Shown here: positions 21,962 to 32,262 of the stretch, piece after piece
Numbering within the stretch: the first letter of the stretch is position 1
How the letters are laid out: every line of letters begins with the position of its first letter
Source: Smaragdicoccus niigatensis DSM 44881 = NBRC 103563
GTDB lineage: Bacteria; Actinomycetota; Actinomycetes; Mycobacteriales; Mycobacteriaceae
Length of the DNA stretch: 64,000 nt
Direction: 5' to 3'
Assembly: GCF_000380645.1 (NCBI RefSeq)
Contig: NZ_AQXZ01000014.1
Coordinates: 124,001-188,000, forward strand
Notes under the pieces: generated by a model
The model's input: the letters and a program-made list of their open reading frames with translations, nothing else
Databases searched by the model: none
What the model was told of the DNA's origin: nothing
Position numbers and translations under genes: made by a program

Positions 21962-23146
21962 TCAGGCCTCGCGGTTCTGTTCCTCGGCCAGCAGGTCGGC
22001 GAAAGTGAACGTCCCGGTCGGTTGGTCGTTCTGACCGAGGAGATACAGGCGCTTCACCGCGACGAGAATCGCCTCGGCGATGATGTCCCGCATGCGCGAA
22101 TTCGCAAGCAGCGCAGCATCTTCGGGATTTGACGCGAATGCCACGTCGATCTGGACGGTCGGCATCTTCGTCAGGCGCAGGATGTCCCACACACGCGCGT
22201 GCGAACGGCAGTCGAGGAGGTTCGTGCGGGCGACGATCTCCCGCTGGATGTAGCCGGCGAGCGCCTGGCCGATCATCGACGCCGACGTGCCATCCGGGTG
22301 CCCGTAGTAGAAGCAGGCGATGCCGTGCGCCTTTGCGGTGTCATTCCGTGCGAGCCGCAGCGAGATCATGAGATCTGCGGCAAACGAATTCGAGAGCTCC
22401 GCGCGTTCGGAATCCGTGGGGTTGGCGTACTTCGGCCGGGACAGGAACGTCTCCATGCCCGTCGCTGCCATGCGGCCTTCGAGTCGATTCGCGAGGTCCC
22501 ACAAGACCGCAGCTTCGGTGGTGTCTCCGTCCGGTCCCGACAGTGTCAGACCGGTCGCCGTGCCACCCAGACCTGGGTCGATGACGATGCGCTTGCCGGT
22601 GAGGTGCGGGCCCGCGCTGCGGACGAGCTCCTCCTCGGTCATGGCATGTGGGTTACCGCCGGTGATGCTGCGGCCGAGCAGCTCCACCGAACGCAACGTC
22701 TCCGGGCCGCAGATACCGTCCGGTGCCAGCCCGAACTCACGCTGGAACGAGGTCAGCGCTTCGTGGGTATGCAGGCCGAAGTAGCCGTCGACGCGGCCGA
22801 CGTAGTACCCGAGCTCCTGGAGCCGGCGCTGCAGCGCCACGACGTCGTCGCCGTAGAGCGGGGAGGAGAGCTGGTAGAAGAGGAATCGGGCGCCAAGGTG
22901 GTAAGACGCCTCCTTGAGAACCCGGTAGGTGGCCGGGCCTACGATTCCGTCCACCAGCAGCCCACGGGCCTGCTGGAAGGCGCGTACCGCGGTCTCGAGG
23001 TCAGCGTCGAAAGTGGCCGCCGGAGCGTTCCACACGCCGTTCGATGCTGCTGAGGAGCCGTCGTAGTGGAGATATCCAAGGCTGGCCAGCGAGGCGCGGA
23101 TCTCGGCAACGGCGGGACCTTCGTCACCGCGACGAAGCAGATGCAT
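21962..23146 (-). CDS. cwlM: CwlM-type peptidoglycan amidase homolog, probably catalytically inactive
   Basis: 394 residues from ATG 23146. Two N-terminal peptidoglycan-binding domains (GDEGPAVAEIRASLASLGYL; then DDVVALQRRLQELGYYVGRVDGYFG) precede a C-terminal Amidase_3 fold. No signal peptide is visible. Zinc and catalytic residues are degenerate: the first ligand motif reads DPGLGG instead of DPGHGG, the second His is Arg in SLRLARN, and the catalytic Glu region reads QIDVAFASN. In M. tuberculosis the cytoplasmic CwlM activates MurA after phosphorylation rather than cutting wall. The same regulatory role is likely here, beside murJ and its pseudokinase. Confidence 0.9.
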   Translation of the reverse strand: MHLLRRGDEGPAVAEIRASLASLGYLHYDGSSAASNGVWNAPAATFDADLETAVRAFQQARGLLVDGIVGPATYRVLKEASYHLGARFLFYQLSSPLYGDDVVALQRRLQELGYYVGRVDGYFGLHTHEALTSFQREFGLAPDGICGPETLRSVELLGRSITGGNPHAMTEEELVRSAGPHLTGKRIVIDPGLGGTATGLTLSGPDGDTTEAAVLWDLANRLEGRMAATGMETFLSRPKYANPTDSERAELSNSFAADLMISLRLARNDTAKAHGIACFYYGHPDGTSASMIGQALAGYIQREIVARTNLLDCRSHARVWDILRLTKMPTVQIDVAFASNPEDAALLANSRMRDIIAEAILVAVKRLYLLGQNDQPTGTFTFADLLAEEQNREA

Positions 23147-23276
23147 ACGCGGAGGCCGTCCTTCCTTCAAGTGTGCGGTGCCTCGAGTTGAGGCCCATCG
23201 ATTGTCGCATTATCAGCGCCCAATTGCCGCATACATGGCCCTCGGGAGAACGGCCTCAGCGCGTGTTCGGACGTTC

Positions 23277-23600
23277 CTAGAGAACGTCGGAGAGGTCGCG
23301 CAGCAGCGCAGCCTTGCCCTTTGCACCGACGATCGTCTTGGTGGGCTTGCCGCCCTCGAAAAGCATCAGCGTCGGCAGCGAGAACACCTTGTAGTGCTTC
23401 TGCGTCTCCGGGTTGGAGTCGACGTCGAGCTTGGCGATGGTGATCTTGTCCGCGTGATCGCGGGCGATCTCCTCGAGCACCGGAGCGACCATCTTGCACG
23501 GTCCGCACCAGTCCGCCCAGAAGTCGACGAGGACGGGCTTGTCGCTGACGAGGACGTCGTCGGCGAACGAGTCGTCGGTGACCTTGATGGTGTTGGACAT
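23277..23600 (-). CDS. trxA: Thioredoxin
   Basis: 107 residues with the thioredoxin active site WADWCGPCKM at about 28-37, cis-Pro SLPTLMLF and the C-terminal VGAKGKAALL helix. It reduces protein disulfides in the cytoplasm and is itself reduced by the product of trxB, 7 bases upstream in the same direction. The position between trxB and cwlM is that of trxC in Mycobacterium. Confidence 0.97.
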   Translation of the reverse strand: MSNTIKVTDDSFADDVLVSDKPVLVDFWADWCGPCKMVAPVLEEIARDHADKITIAKLDVDSNPETQKHYKVFSLPTLMLFEGGKPTKTIVGAKGKAALLRDLSDVL

Positions 23601-23607
23601 GATGTCT

Positions 23608-24597
23608 CTACTTCCCGGCCGGGGTACCGGCGTGGTCGAGGGTGTTGGTGGTGATGTCCCCGCGCTCGGCTAGCCAGCGCTCGGCGTCGATCGCGGCCGC
23701 GCAGCCGGAGCCGGCGGCGGTGATGGCCTGGCGGTAGTGGTGGTCGACGAGGTCACCGGCGGCGAAGACGCCGTCGAGCGAAGTCGCGGTGCGCGGTGCC
23801 TCGACCTGGACATATCCCTCGTCATTGAGCGTGACCTGACCCTTGACCAACTCTGACCGTGGGTCGTGTCCAATGGCGACGAAAACGCCGGTAGCAGGCA
23901 ATTCGGTCTTCTCGCCGGTGTTCGTGTCCTCGACGAGGACGCCTGTCACACCATCGGTACCCAGGACTTCAAGCACCTTGGCATTGGTCACGAAGCGGAT
24001 CTTGTCATTGGCCTTGGCGCGTTCGAGCATGATGCGGGAGGCACGGAACTCGTCGCGACGGTGCACAACGGTGACCGTCCGGCCGAAGCGGGTGAGGAAG
24101 GTGGCCTCCTCCATTGCGGAGTCACCACCGCCGATGACGATGATGTCCTGGTCCTTGAAGAAGAACCCGTCACACGTCGCGCACGCGCTCACACCGCGAC
24201 CAAGCAACTCCTGCTCACCCGGGACATTGAGGTACCGCGCAGCAGCACCCATGGCGAGGATGACCGAGTGAGAGCGGAAGGTCTCCCCGTCCACGGTCAC
24301 GGACTTGATGTCCCCGGACAGATCGATCTCTTCGACGTCCTGGGTTCGGATGTCCGCGCCGAATCGGAGAGCCTGCTCGCGCATCTCGTCCATGAGATCG
24401 GGGCCTTGAATGCCCTCCCGGAAGCCCGGGAAGTTCTCGACTTCGGTGGTCGTCATGAGGGCGCCGCCGAACTGCGTGCCCTCGAAGACGAGGGGCTTCA
24501 GTTCCGCGCGGGCGGTGTAGATGGCGGCGGTGTAGCCGGCCGGACCAGAGCCCACGATGATGACGTCGTGGATGACGGGGTCCGTTGCGTTACCCAT
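23608..24597 (-). CDS. trxB: Thioredoxin reductase (NADPH)
   Basis: 329 residues. FAD-binding [18 protein letters not shown], redox-active disulfide CATC in [18 protein letters not shown]-binding [15 protein letters not shown], and a C-terminal FAD motif [15 protein letters not shown]. The family's low-molecular-weight homodimeric flavoenzyme reduces thioredoxin. Downstream of sigM-rsmA and upstream of trxA, consistent with sigM-linked redox control as in Corynebacterium. Confidence 0.97.
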   Translation of the reverse strand: MGNATDPVIHDVIIVGSGPAGYTAAIYTARAELKPLVFEGTQFGGALMTTTEVENFPGFREGIQGPDLMDEMREQALRFGADIRTQDVEEIDLSGDIKSVTVDGETFRSHSVILAMGAAARYLNVPGEQELLGRGVSACATCDGFFFKDQDIIVIGGGDSAMEEATFLTRFGRTVTVVHRRDEFRASRIMLERAKANDKIRFVTNAKVLEVLGTDGVTGVLVEDTNTGEKTELPATGVFVAIGHDPRSELVKGQVTLNDEGYVQVEAPRTATSLDGVFAAGDLVDHHYRQAITAAGSGCAAAIDAERWLAERGDITTNTLDHAGTPAGK

Positions 24598-24673
24598 GAA
24601 TTCCTCACGTTTGGCAGCTCAGCAGGTGTCCTTTGTCAACAAGAGCCTAAACGGTTCTGTTCCCGAGCAGATT

Positions 24674-25402
24674 TCAGATGTCCCGCTGCGCGCGGACGTC
24701 GGTATTACCGGGCGCGCAGTCGGGGTTGACGATGACCGCGGTGATCGAGCCTTTCTGGGGCCCGGCGGCGAGGATCAATGCCCCGGGCCGGTCCAAGTAC
24801 ACGACCGCAGTTGATCCCAGGGGCTTGCGATCGATGCCGATTGCCGACAGGCAGGCCCGGAGTCCTTGGTCAGTGGACAGTGTCCCCTGGGCATCATGCC
24901 GTCCCATCGCGGCCAGAAGGATATTCGCGGAGAGGTCAGGGCCTAGGACAAGGGGCGGGGTCGACGTCCGGTCCGAGGGTTGCGCCTGGACGGAGTCATT
25001 GGACCGGTCCGTCGAGGCCACCCAAACGTCTGCCGCGCCGACCGCTGCGACCAGCGCACATGCGGCAGCGAGCCACTTCCAGCGGTTCGGTGCGCGACGC
25101 TCGGACGTAGGACGCAGGGGTAGGACCGTGGCCTCGGTATCAGTGACATCCGGTGTGGACTCGAAGAGGGCGTCGAGTCGTGAGGCAACGTCACTGGGCA
25201 TGGACTCGCCGTGGTGACTCAGGCCTACTGACCCAAGGCCGGACAGGGTGGACGAAACGCGGTCGAGTGCCTCGATGACGGCACTCGCCGCGGGATCGGC
25301 ATAGACCTGGGGCCACAACTGCGCGGCCTCGTCCGGAGGGAGAACTCCCGCGTGCAGATCGGCAAGGAGTTCATCGGAGAATCGGGCACTGCCATCAGTC
25401 AC
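24674..25402 (-). CDS. Anti-sigma-M factor (RsmA-like)
   Basis: 242 residues from GTG 25402, which has AAAGGAGG upstream. The cytoplasmic N-terminal part (FSDELLADLHAGVLPPDEAAQLWP, then DRVSSTLSGLG) is the sigma-binding region. One TM segment follows at about 115-135 (WLAAACALVAAVGAADVWVA), and the extracytoplasmic part carries two Cys (RACLSAIG; NPDCAPG). Gene order sigM-rsmA-trxB matches Mycobacterium Rv3911-Rv3912-Rv3913. It is expected to hold SigM at the membrane until an envelope or oxidative signal. The zinc-binding HxxxCxxC motif is absent, so it is not a ZAS-type anti-sigma factor. Confidence 0.8.
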   Translation of the reverse strand: MTDGSARFSDELLADLHAGVLPPDEAAQLWPQVYADPAASAVIEALDRVSSTLSGLGSVGLSHHGESMPSDVASRLDALFESTPDVTDTEATVLPLRPTSERRAPNRWKWLAAACALVAAVGAADVWVASTDRSNDSVQAQPSDRTSTPPLVLGPDLSANILLAAMGRHDAQGTLSTDQGLRACLSAIGIDRKPLGSTAVVYLDRPGALILAAGPQKGSITAVIVNPDCAPGNTDVRAQRDI

Positions 25403-25439
25403 GAGATGTCCTCCTTTCGTATGTTCTGACGCATTCGGC

Positions 25440-25997
25440 TCACGTTCGGTTCCGTGGGTCGCGGAGGAATTCCAACTCCTGGGCGAGACGAAGGCGACCG
25501 CGCGCACAACGACTCTTGACGGTACCGCTGGGTACGCCCAACAAGTCGGCGGCTTCGTTGACCGAGTACCCCTCGACGTCGACCGCGACGATCGCGGCAC
25601 GTTGATCCGGCGGCAAAACGGCCAGCGCTCGCTCGATGAGGGCCGCAGTCTCGCGTTCGGCCGTCACATTCCGCGGGTCCGATGGCTCCGGCGTTTCGGT
25701 GTAGTCCAGCGTGACGGCCGGACGTGCCTTGTTGCGCCGAATGCGGTCCAGGCAGGCGTTCACCACGATCCGATGCAGCCAGGTGGACACCGACGCGGCG
25801 GCGCGGAAGTCCCCGGCTGAGCGATGCGCCTTCAGAAGCGCTTCCTGCAGCGCGTCAGCCGCGTCCTCGCGTGAGTAGGACGTGCGCACCGCGGTCCGCC
25901 ACAGCTGGTCGTAGTGGCGCTTGACGAGGTCCCCGAATGCGTGACGATCGCCGGCGACATGTGCCGCCAACAACTCCGCATCCGTCACGAGATCCAC
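25440..25997 (-). CDS. sigM: ECF sigma factor SigM
   Basis: 185 residues from GTG 25997 (GGAAGG six to seven bases upstream). Region 2 runs GDRHAFGDLVKRHYDQLWRTA to AADALQEALLKAHRSAGDFR, with the -10 recognition stretch STWLHRIVVNACLDRIRR. Region 4 is LAVLPPDQRAAIVAVDVEGYSVNEAADLLGVPSGTVKSRCARGRLRLAQ. Short ECF architecture with no C-terminal extension. It is likely co-transcribed with the anti-sigma factor (37-base gap) and the upstream envelope genes. Confidence 0.93.
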   Translation of the reverse strand: MDLVTDAELLAAHVAGDRHAFGDLVKRHYDQLWRTAVRTSYSREDAADALQEALLKAHRSAGDFRAAASVSTWLHRIVVNACLDRIRRNKARPAVTLDYTETPEPSDPRNVTAERETAALIERALAVLPPDQRAAIVAVDVEGYSVNEAADLLGVPSGTVKSRCARGRLRLAQELEFLRDPRNRT

Positions 25998-26037
25998 GGT
26001 GACCTTCCAGCAAACCAAACCCGCCCTACTCGGAAGG

Positions 26038-27558
26038 TTACTGCTGCGGGGTCGTGAAACTCACTTCGATGATCGAAGACTGCTTCTTCGGATCTGCCAG
26101 TTTGGTGATCCAGACGATGACGTAACGAACCTCGTCTGGCGCATTGAGCTTGATCTCGTTCTCGCCGGACTGCAATGTCGTCGCCGCGCTGACGAGGGTC
26201 GTGTCGCTGAGGTTCTCCGGGCTCGAACTACGTGCCGTACGGATCTCGACGACAGTTCCCGGCGAGTCGGTGTTGATCGTGGCGGTGAGAATCCGGGACG
26301 TCTTCGGCAGCGTCAACAGCAGGCCGACGCCTTCCTTGTACGAGGGGAATTGGGCGGCATACGAGTCCGTCGACCACTTCGTCGACTCGTCATTGTCGAT
26401 CGCGTATCCCGCGGAGTCGGCGTTGTCCGGGCTGCCCTTCGGGGAGAAGACGTCGGCGCCGGTCGCGAAGAGCGGGATGCCCTCCGGCTCGGGAGCTTTT
26501 CCGGTGGTCGTGGTCGTCGATGAGGTGGCGAAACCGAATCCCTGGTCGGACAGGGAGGTGTCGTTGCCACCGCCGGCGAGAAGCCCCATGATCCAGCTGC
26601 CGATCAGGGCGAACAGCACGACCGTGACGACGCCCAAAACACCCAGGGCGATGAACGTGCGCTTGTTCTGCTCCGGGTCGACCTCGACCGGCTTCTGTCC
26701 CAGGCGAACCGGTGGAATGTAGTCAGCTTCGCCGTAACCCGCGGAGGCCTGCTCGAGAACATGCTGGACAGTCGCCGCAGTGCGCACCCCGCGGTCGGCG
26801 CCGAGCGCACGGAGCGCGACCGCCGAGATCTCGAACGGCAGATCAGGGTGGATATCGGACGGGTCAACGAGCTTCCCGTTGTCGCCGCGGACCGCGGGCT
26901 CGAGCCCACCGGCGCCCGCATCGGCCGTGCCGAGTGCCCAACGGCCGGTCAACAGCGCGTAGAGGACAGCGCCGAGGCCGCGGACGTCGGATTCGACGTC
27001 GGAGCCACTGTGCGAGCCCGGAAACGCCAGGACGGCCTTCCCGTCGGCCGAGATGCGGATCTGATCCGGATGCTCGATCGACAGCGTGCTGCCGTCGCCG
27101 TGCGCCTCTTCGGCGGCCTGCGCGAGAACCGCGACGGCTCGCGCCGCGGCGAAACCGTTCGGTTCGCCCTCACAGGCTTCCCGCAGCGATGCGCCCGGCG
27201 TCCATTCTGCGATGACGAGACCCGTTGAGCCGCTGCGCGTCACGTCGAGGACGCGGGTCAATCCGGGCGACGCGATCTTTCCCAGCCGCAGTGTGCGCGT
27301 GAGGATGTCGTTCTGCTCCGAGTTGGAGATCTTCGCGTCCGGCTCCGTCGGGACGATCGTGATCGCGACATCGCGTTCGAGCCGCGTGTCACGGGCCTGC
27401 CAGAACTGGAGGTTGTGGGTACCGCCATGCTCGGCCAGCAGCCGATAGCGGCCTCCACCGATCGCCGCACCGGGAACCAGAGCCCCACGTCGGCGAGGTG
27501 GAGGTGCCGCGGCGCCGGTGGCTTCGACGTCGTCGCTCAACTCATCCCCTACTTCCAT
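26038..27558 (-). CDS. MurJ-associated pseudokinase membrane protein
   Basis: 506 residues from ATG 27558; a GTG at 27606 would add 16. A cytoplasmic kinase-like domain spans about 30-290: GGGRYRLLAEHGG replaces the glycine loop, the VAIK lysine is Thr (VAITIV), and the HRD and DFG motifs are missing (IEHPDQIRISADGK), so it is a pseudokinase. One TM segment follows (ALGVLGVVTVVLFALIGSWI), then a Thr-rich linker and an extracytoplasmic beta-rich, discoidin-like domain (YAIDNDESTKWSTDSYAAQF). In M. tuberculosis the equivalent domains are the C-terminal part of the MurJ/MviN protein Rv3910, which binds FhaA after phosphorylation. Here they form a separate gene after murJ. Confidence 0.85.
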   Translation of the reverse strand: MEVGDELSDDVEATGAAAPPPRRRGALVPGAAIGGGRYRLLAEHGGTHNLQFWQARDTRLERDVAITIVPTEPDAKISNSEQNDILTRTLRLGKIASPGLTRVLDVTRSGSTGLVIAEWTPGASLREACEGEPNGFAAARAVAVLAQAAEEAHGDGSTLSIEHPDQIRISADGKAVLAFPGSHSGSDVESDVRGLGAVLYALLTGRWALGTADAGAGGLEPAVRGDNGKLVDPSDIHPDLPFEISAVALRALGADRGVRTAATVQHVLEQASAGYGEADYIPPVRLGQKPVEVDPEQNKRTFIALGVLGVVTVVLFALIGSWIMGLLAGGGNDTSLSDQGFGFATSSTTTTTGKAPEPEGIPLFATGADVFSPKGSPDNADSAGYAIDNDESTKWSTDSYAAQFPSYKEGVGLLLTLPKTSRILTATINTDSPGTVVEIRTARSSSPENLSDTTLVSAATTLQSGENEIKLNAPDEVRYVIVWITKLADPKKQSSIIEVSFTTPQQ

Positions 27559-27622
27559 GTTGCGGGCGTGGTTTGGTTTTTCGGTGAGCAGCCTACGACA
27601 GGTCACCGCCGGTCAGTCGGAC

Positions 27623-29245
27623 CTACTGACCGCTTTTCGCAGGTCGCAACCGTTGTGTGACCGAACGCCAGATCATCGTGACCTCTGGAACGCGCAGGAG
27701 CAGCAGTCCCACGCCGGTAACCCCCAGATACAAAATGCCATCGATCGCGACTCGGACCAGCGCACCGATGCCCCCATATGCCTGGGGCAGATGTCCTAGG
27801 TGGGCTACCCAGTCGAATCCGAACATGACCAGCCCGGCGACGAGGGACGCGACCATGATCTGCGCAAATGTCCGGACGACAGCCTGGAGTTGCAGGTGTC
27901 CCAGGGACCGCCGGAGTAGGGCAACCGAGATGATCGCACCGGTGACATAAGCCAGTCCATTGGCGACACCGAGCAGGATGACGACGTGGTTGTCATCGCT
28001 GGCGACCTGCGGTGTCAGCACTGAGAGGACGATCTTCACCGTGGTGATGCCCACGACGATCCAGACCGGCGTCCAGGCCCGCTCCTGCGCGTAGAAGACC
28101 CGAAGGTACAGCAGGACCAGCGCATACGGGATGAGGGTGAACGCCGACCAGGAGACGGCTTCACCGAGGCGGGCGGCGTCTCCGGTGAACTTGCCGTATC
28201 CGTACAGCGCCACGCCCACCTGCCGACCCATGAGGGTCAGGAAGACGACGATCGGGAGGAGTCCGAGGAAGGTCAGCCGGGTGCCCATGGTCAGGTCCTC
28301 GATGACACCTTGACTGTCGTTCGCGGCCGCCTTGCGGCTCATGCGGGGCATGATCGCGGTCAACAGGGTCACGCCGATCACGCCGTACGGCAGCTGGAGA
28401 AGCAGCCAGGCGTTGCTGTAGATGATCGGACCGGCGACGTCATGTCCCGCGGACACGTTGGTCGCGACGATGAATCCCACTTGGCTGATGGCTACGTACA
28501 GCAGCACCGCGGCCGCCATGCCGCCGAACTTCCGCAGCCGATCGTCAAGGCCCCACTTCGGGCGCAGGTCGACTCCGGCCTTGCGAATCGCGGTGAACAG
28601 CAGGATGACCTGGCTCAAGACGCCGAACGTGGCGCCGACACCGAGGATGTACAGCCGGGTCGTCCCGAGACTCTCCGGCAGGAACCAGTACGAGATCAGC
28701 ACCGCGAGGAAGACGACGTTGTTCAGCACCGGTGCCCAGGCCCCGGGCTTGAAGTTCAGCCGGGTGTTCAAGATGCCGGTGAACAGGGCGGTGAGGCCGT
28801 AGAAGAGGATCGCGGGCAGCAGCAGATAGGACAGGGTCGTCGTGAGGTGCGGGTCGACCTTGGGGTGCGGGCCCAGATAGAGGTAGGTCAGCAGGGGCGC
28901 GGCGGCCGTTGCGAGGACCGCGGCCGTACCGAGAGTCACCAGTGCGGCGTTGAACAGGCGGCGGATGAACATCGCCCCGCCGTCCGGGTCCTCGGCTTCG
29001 GAACGGACGAGCACCGGGATGACGACCTGGGTCAGCACCGCTCCGAGGACGAACTCGGAGATCATGTTCGGGATCACGCTGGCGACGGTGAACGACGAAC
29101 CGATCGCGCCACCGAGGACCGCCGCGATGAGGACCTGCTTCATGAAGCCGGTGATGCGGCTCGTCAGCGTCGCAATCGCGATCGAGCCCGTGGTCGCCAG
29201 GAGCCGGCTGTCCGCCCCGGTGCCCGACTCGGCCTTACTCGTCAC
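27623..29245 (-). CDS. murJ: Lipid II flippase MurJ
   Basis: 540 residues from GTG 29245 (GGAGG upstream). MOP-superfamily protein with about 14 TM helices: TGSIAIATLTSRITGFMKQVLI, GGAIGSSFTVASVIPNMISEFVLGAVLTQVVIPV, and later LLLQLPYGVIGVTLLTAIMPRMSR. It moves lipid II across the membrane for peptidoglycan synthesis. It stops with TAG at 27623 without the pseudokinase extension seen in M. tuberculosis; that domain follows as its own gene. Its start overlaps the end of the upstream secreted protein gene by 11 bases. Confidence 0.95.
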   Translation of the reverse strand: MTSKAESGTGADSRLLATTGSIAIATLTSRITGFMKQVLIAAVLGGAIGSSFTVASVIPNMISEFVLGAVLTQVVIPVLVRSEAEDPDGGAMFIRRLFNAALVTLGTAAVLATAAAPLLTYLYLGPHPKVDPHLTTTLSYLLLPAILFYGLTALFTGILNTRLNFKPGAWAPVLNNVVFLAVLISYWFLPESLGTTRLYILGVGATFGVLSQVILLFTAIRKAGVDLRPKWGLDDRLRKFGGMAAAVLLYVAISQVGFIVATNVSAGHDVAGPIIYSNAWLLLQLPYGVIGVTLLTAIMPRMSRKAAANDSQGVIEDLTMGTRLTFLGLLPIVVFLTLMGRQVGVALYGYGKFTGDAARLGEAVSWSAFTLIPYALVLLYLRVFYAQERAWTPVWIVVGITTVKIVLSVLTPQVASDDNHVVILLGVANGLAYVTGAIISVALLRRSLGHLQLQAVVRTFAQIMVASLVAGLVMFGFDWVAHLGHLPQAYGGIGALVRVAIDGILYLGVTGVGLLLLRVPEVTMIWRSVTQRLRPAKSGQ

Positions 29246-31583
29246 TGTGCCTCCGGAGTGGGTGCTGGGACGGCGCGCGCCCCTCGTCTGCGGGGTCTGG
29301 CTGTCCGCGGAATCGGCGCCAGAGTCGTCGGCCGGCGAGGAAGAGCAACAACGCTCCCGCACACGCTGTGATGATTGTCAGCGCCTGACCATATGCATTC
29401 GATCGAATCGTCAGAATCGCCGGGGATCCCAGCGGATGTCCAGTGACCGTGGTCAATTCCACAGGCAGGACGATCTTGCGGTTGGCACTGACCTTGGTCG
29501 GGATCTGAAGCGTCCGGCTGCCACGGGCGGGCAGTTCGACCAGACCCATGTCCCCGAGGGACATCTCCGGCGGTGGGTCCATGACGATCCGCACGCGAAT
29601 CGGGACCGGCAGGTCGTTTCGCGCGACGAGCGGCAGCGGGCTCTGTGCCGAGGCCAGCGTGTACACCCCGCTCGGGGCCAAGACGGTGACCGAGTGGAAC
29701 ATGCCATCGACGGAGCGGACGAGCTGTGCGCGGCGGACTCGGCTGGCGTCCCGGACGTCCGCGGTACTCGCGCTGTTTCGTCCGGGAGTGGCCAGCGCAC
29801 GGAGCAGTTCGTCGCGTAGTGGGGCCAGGAACTCCTCCGGAGTCGGCGCCGCATTCGGGTCGTCGACCATGGACTCCTGGAGGATGCCGAGCCGCGAGTT
29901 CTGTGCCGAGACCTCGCCGCGGATGTCGTCCCCGGGGGCCTCGGCCTCGGCGCGGTCCGAGTAGAAGATGCTCGCGGCCGGTCCGGTCGAGGTCCCACCC
30001 GTCAGCGCGGACAAGGGACGAGCCACTGCTCGACCGCTGGTCAGGAAGTCACTGACCTGGGTCAGGATTGCCCGAGTCTCACCCACGCTGGGATCCCACG
30101 ACTGCGGCGGGGCCAGGAACAGCCCACGGGGTGAGTCACCGGGTGCGGTCAGCGCGGCGAAGGACACCGCGCCGAGCGCGTCCTGCAGGCGGGCGGTTCG
30201 AGAGTCGCCGGCGACGTTGAATCGCACCCGTTCCGGTGTGAACACCGGGGTCTGCGGATCCACACCGACGGCGGCGAGGGCGCTGGCGGCATACGCGTCG
30301 TACGCGACACCGCGCAGTGGCGGTCCGGTCTGGCCGGCAGGCGCGGGCGCGCTCGGGACGCTGACGACGTCCGGGACCGGGTTGGCCGGATTGTTGTCGT
30401 CGCTGAAGCCGTCACGGGCGAGCAGAACAGCCGTGACGCCATCGCTTCGAAGGGCCACCGCGGTCTTTTGGTCGATCATTCCGGCGCCCGGCCACACGAC
30501 CCCGTGCAGAGTCTTGACGCTGAGGATCGACTCGACGGTGTCGACGCCGCGCAACACCGCACGGTCGAACAGGTCCTCGTCGTCGAGTCGGTCGACCGCC
30601 GTGATGTCGGTCCGGGCGAACGGCATCGGGATCGTGCACATCGAATCGGCGAGTGTCCGAAGTCGGTTGAGCCAGTTGAGAGCGCCCGCCATCCCGGTGC
30701 CGGGGTGGACCCGTCCCTGGGGCGCCGCGGGGTCATCGAGGACGTCATAGCCGCGGGTCATGGACGAGACCGTGGACAGGAGGTCGGGATCGATCGCCAG
30801 ACACATGGCGCTTGCCATGCGTTTCTGCTTGTCACCGGTGCCGCCTGCGGCGGTTTCGACGGCGGTCAACATGTCGTTGAGTCGGCCACCCGCGACCAAG
30901 GACTTGGCGAGGTCCTCATCGACCAGTCGGACGCGATCGGACGCCGACCCAGGGACACCAGACGCCGTCTGCGGGCTGTCCGAGATGGGCCACAAGAGGG
31001 TCACGGCAGCAGAAGGCTTGGTCACCGTTGCCGGCTCGGCGGCCGGCACATCGACCACCGGAAGGAGGAAGCGAGCCTCGTCGAGCTTCGATTCGATGCC
31101 CGGCTTCGGCGTGGCGTTGACGTTGAGCAGTACCGGATAAACGCCGGGTTCGGTGATGTTCAGCGACGGGCTGTTCCCCGGGTGCAGCGGCAGGGTGATC
31201 GTGAAGGACACCTTCTTGCCGGGGTCGAGGCGCGGGCTCACCTTCTCGAACGGACCGGCGATGTCGAAGCCCTGCTGCTCGGGAAGCAGCATGCTGCGCA
31301 GCTGGGACTCCGCGGAGATCTTTGCGGCCCGCTGCATTCGCACCACAAGGTCGACGACCGGACGATCGCTGACGTTCTGGATCGTCGCCTTGACCTCGAG
31401 GTCGGCTGGTTCGGCGCCAACGGACGGCGGATTGACTGAGTCGATCGACAGCTTGAGGTATCGCGTCGGCGCCGGCGCGCCGGTCGCCGGGGGCATGGCG
31501 GCAAAGAGTGCTGTGCCGGCGAACAGAATCAGCACGAGGGTGCGCAGCGCGGAATCTGCGCGGGTTCCGCGGCGAGGGCTCAT
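29235..31583 (-). CDS. Secreted/membrane-anchored envelope protein (Rv3909 homolog)
   Basis: 782 residues from ATG 31583. Signal peptide [23 protein letters not shown], then a very long extracytoplasmic region beginning [16 protein letters not shown] with Ig-like beta segments ([32 protein letters not shown]). A C-terminal TM segment ([22 protein letters not shown]) leads to a short basic tail. This large conserved protein always lies between mutT and murJ in mycolata. Its function is not established; the neighbourhood suggests a role in cell-wall assembly. The start overlaps the mutT stop by ATGA, so it is translationally coupled. Confidence 0.88.
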   Translation of the reverse strand: MSPRRGTRADSALRTLVLILFAGTALFAAMPPATGAPAPTRYLKLSIDSVNPPSVGAEPADLEVKATIQNVSDRPVVDLVVRMQRAAKISAESQLRSMLLPEQQGFDIAGPFEKVSPRLDPGKKVSFTITLPLHPGNSPSLNITEPGVYPVLLNVNATPKPGIESKLDEARFLLPVVDVPAAEPATVTKPSAAVTLLWPISDSPQTASGVPGSASDRVRLVDEDLAKSLVAGGRLNDMLTAVETAAGGTGDKQKRMASAMCLAIDPDLLSTVSSMTRGYDVLDDPAAPQGRVHPGTGMAGALNWLNRLRTLADSMCTIPMPFARTDITAVDRLDDEDLFDRAVLRGVDTVESILSVKTLHGVVWPGAGMIDQKTAVALRSDGVTAVLLARDGFSDDNNPANPVPDVVSVPSAPAPAGQTGPPLRGVAYDAYAASALAAVGVDPQTPVFTPERVRFNVAGDSRTARLQDALGAVSFAALTAPGDSPRGLFLAPPQSWDPSVGETRAILTQVSDFLTSGRAVARPLSALTGGTSTGPAASIFYSDRAEAEAPGDDIRGEVSAQNSRLGILQESMVDDPNAAPTPEEFLAPLRDELLRALATPGRNSASTADVRDASRVRRAQLVRSVDGMFHSVTVLAPSGVYTLASAQSPLPLVARNDLPVPIRVRIVMDPPPEMSLGDMGLVELPARGSRTLQIPTKVSANRKIVLPVELTTVTGHPLGSPAILTIRSNAYGQALTIITACAGALLLFLAGRRLWRRFRGQPDPADEGRAPSQHPLRRHSDE

Positions 31584-32152
31584 GTGGCGGAGTCGGCGTC
31601 GCCAGCGTCGGTGGCGGAGGGGTTCTCGCTGTCCATGCGGTCGATGAGCTGTCCAGCCAGCTCGGCGAGTTTCCGTTCGTCGGCGTAGGCGAGTTTCGAT
31701 TCGAGTTCGCTGAGCGGCACCCACGCCACCTCGGTCACCTCGACGTCGGAGTCCGACAGTTCTCCACCGAGCGCACGCATGAGGTAATGGTGCACTGTCT
31801 TGTGGATGCGGCGCCCCTCGGTGACGAACCAGTATTCGATGCTGCCGAGGGAGGCAAGCACCGCACCGCTGATTCCGGTCTCTTCGCGAACCTCGCGCAT
31901 CGCCGTTTCCTCGGCGGATTCGCCTTGTTCGATGTGGCCCTTCGGCAGCGACCACAGCAGACGACCGCGGCGGTCGGTACGCCCGATCAGCGCCGCGCGC
32001 AGGAACTCACGCGGCCCGTCGAGGCCCGAAATGACCAATCCACCAGCGGAAGTCTCACGCACAGTGCGCATTCGGGGGGCACCCGCCGGATCACCGCCCT
32101 GGCGCCGCCGCGGGTTGCGGCGTCGCTGATTTGCTCGGTCGGCGGCTGACAC
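31580..32152 (-). CDS. NUDIX hydrolase (MutT4-like)
   Basis: 190 residues from GTG 32152, whose product [17 protein letters not shown] resembles the basic N-terminus of mycobacterial MutT4. The Nudix box reads [23 protein letters not shown], preceded by [11 protein letters not shown] and followed by [19 protein letters not shown], which favours a diadenosine-polyphosphate or mRNA-cap-like pyrophosphatase fold over 8-oxo-dGTPase; the substrate is uncertain. First gene of the leftward mutT-Rv3909-murJ-pseudokinase-sigM unit and divergent from pcnA. An upstream ATG at 32173 is an alternative start. Confidence 0.88.
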   Translation of the reverse strand: MSAADRANQRRRNPRRRQGGDPAGAPRMRTVRETSAGGLVISGLDGPREFLRAALIGRTDRRGRLLWSLPKGHIEQGESAEETAMREVREETGISGAVLASLGSIEYWFVTEGRRIHKTVHHYLMRALGGELSDSDVEVTEVAWVPLSELESKLAYADERKLAELAGQLIDRMDSENPSATDAGDADSAT

Positions 32153-32262
32153 CTCACAAATGTATCGTGTCATTTTGATCACTCTCGGTTGCCGGTCACC
32201 TTGTGGTATGAACCCGTGACCGTGGCGGGATACAACCGAGGAAGCGGATAAGCTCATTCGTC

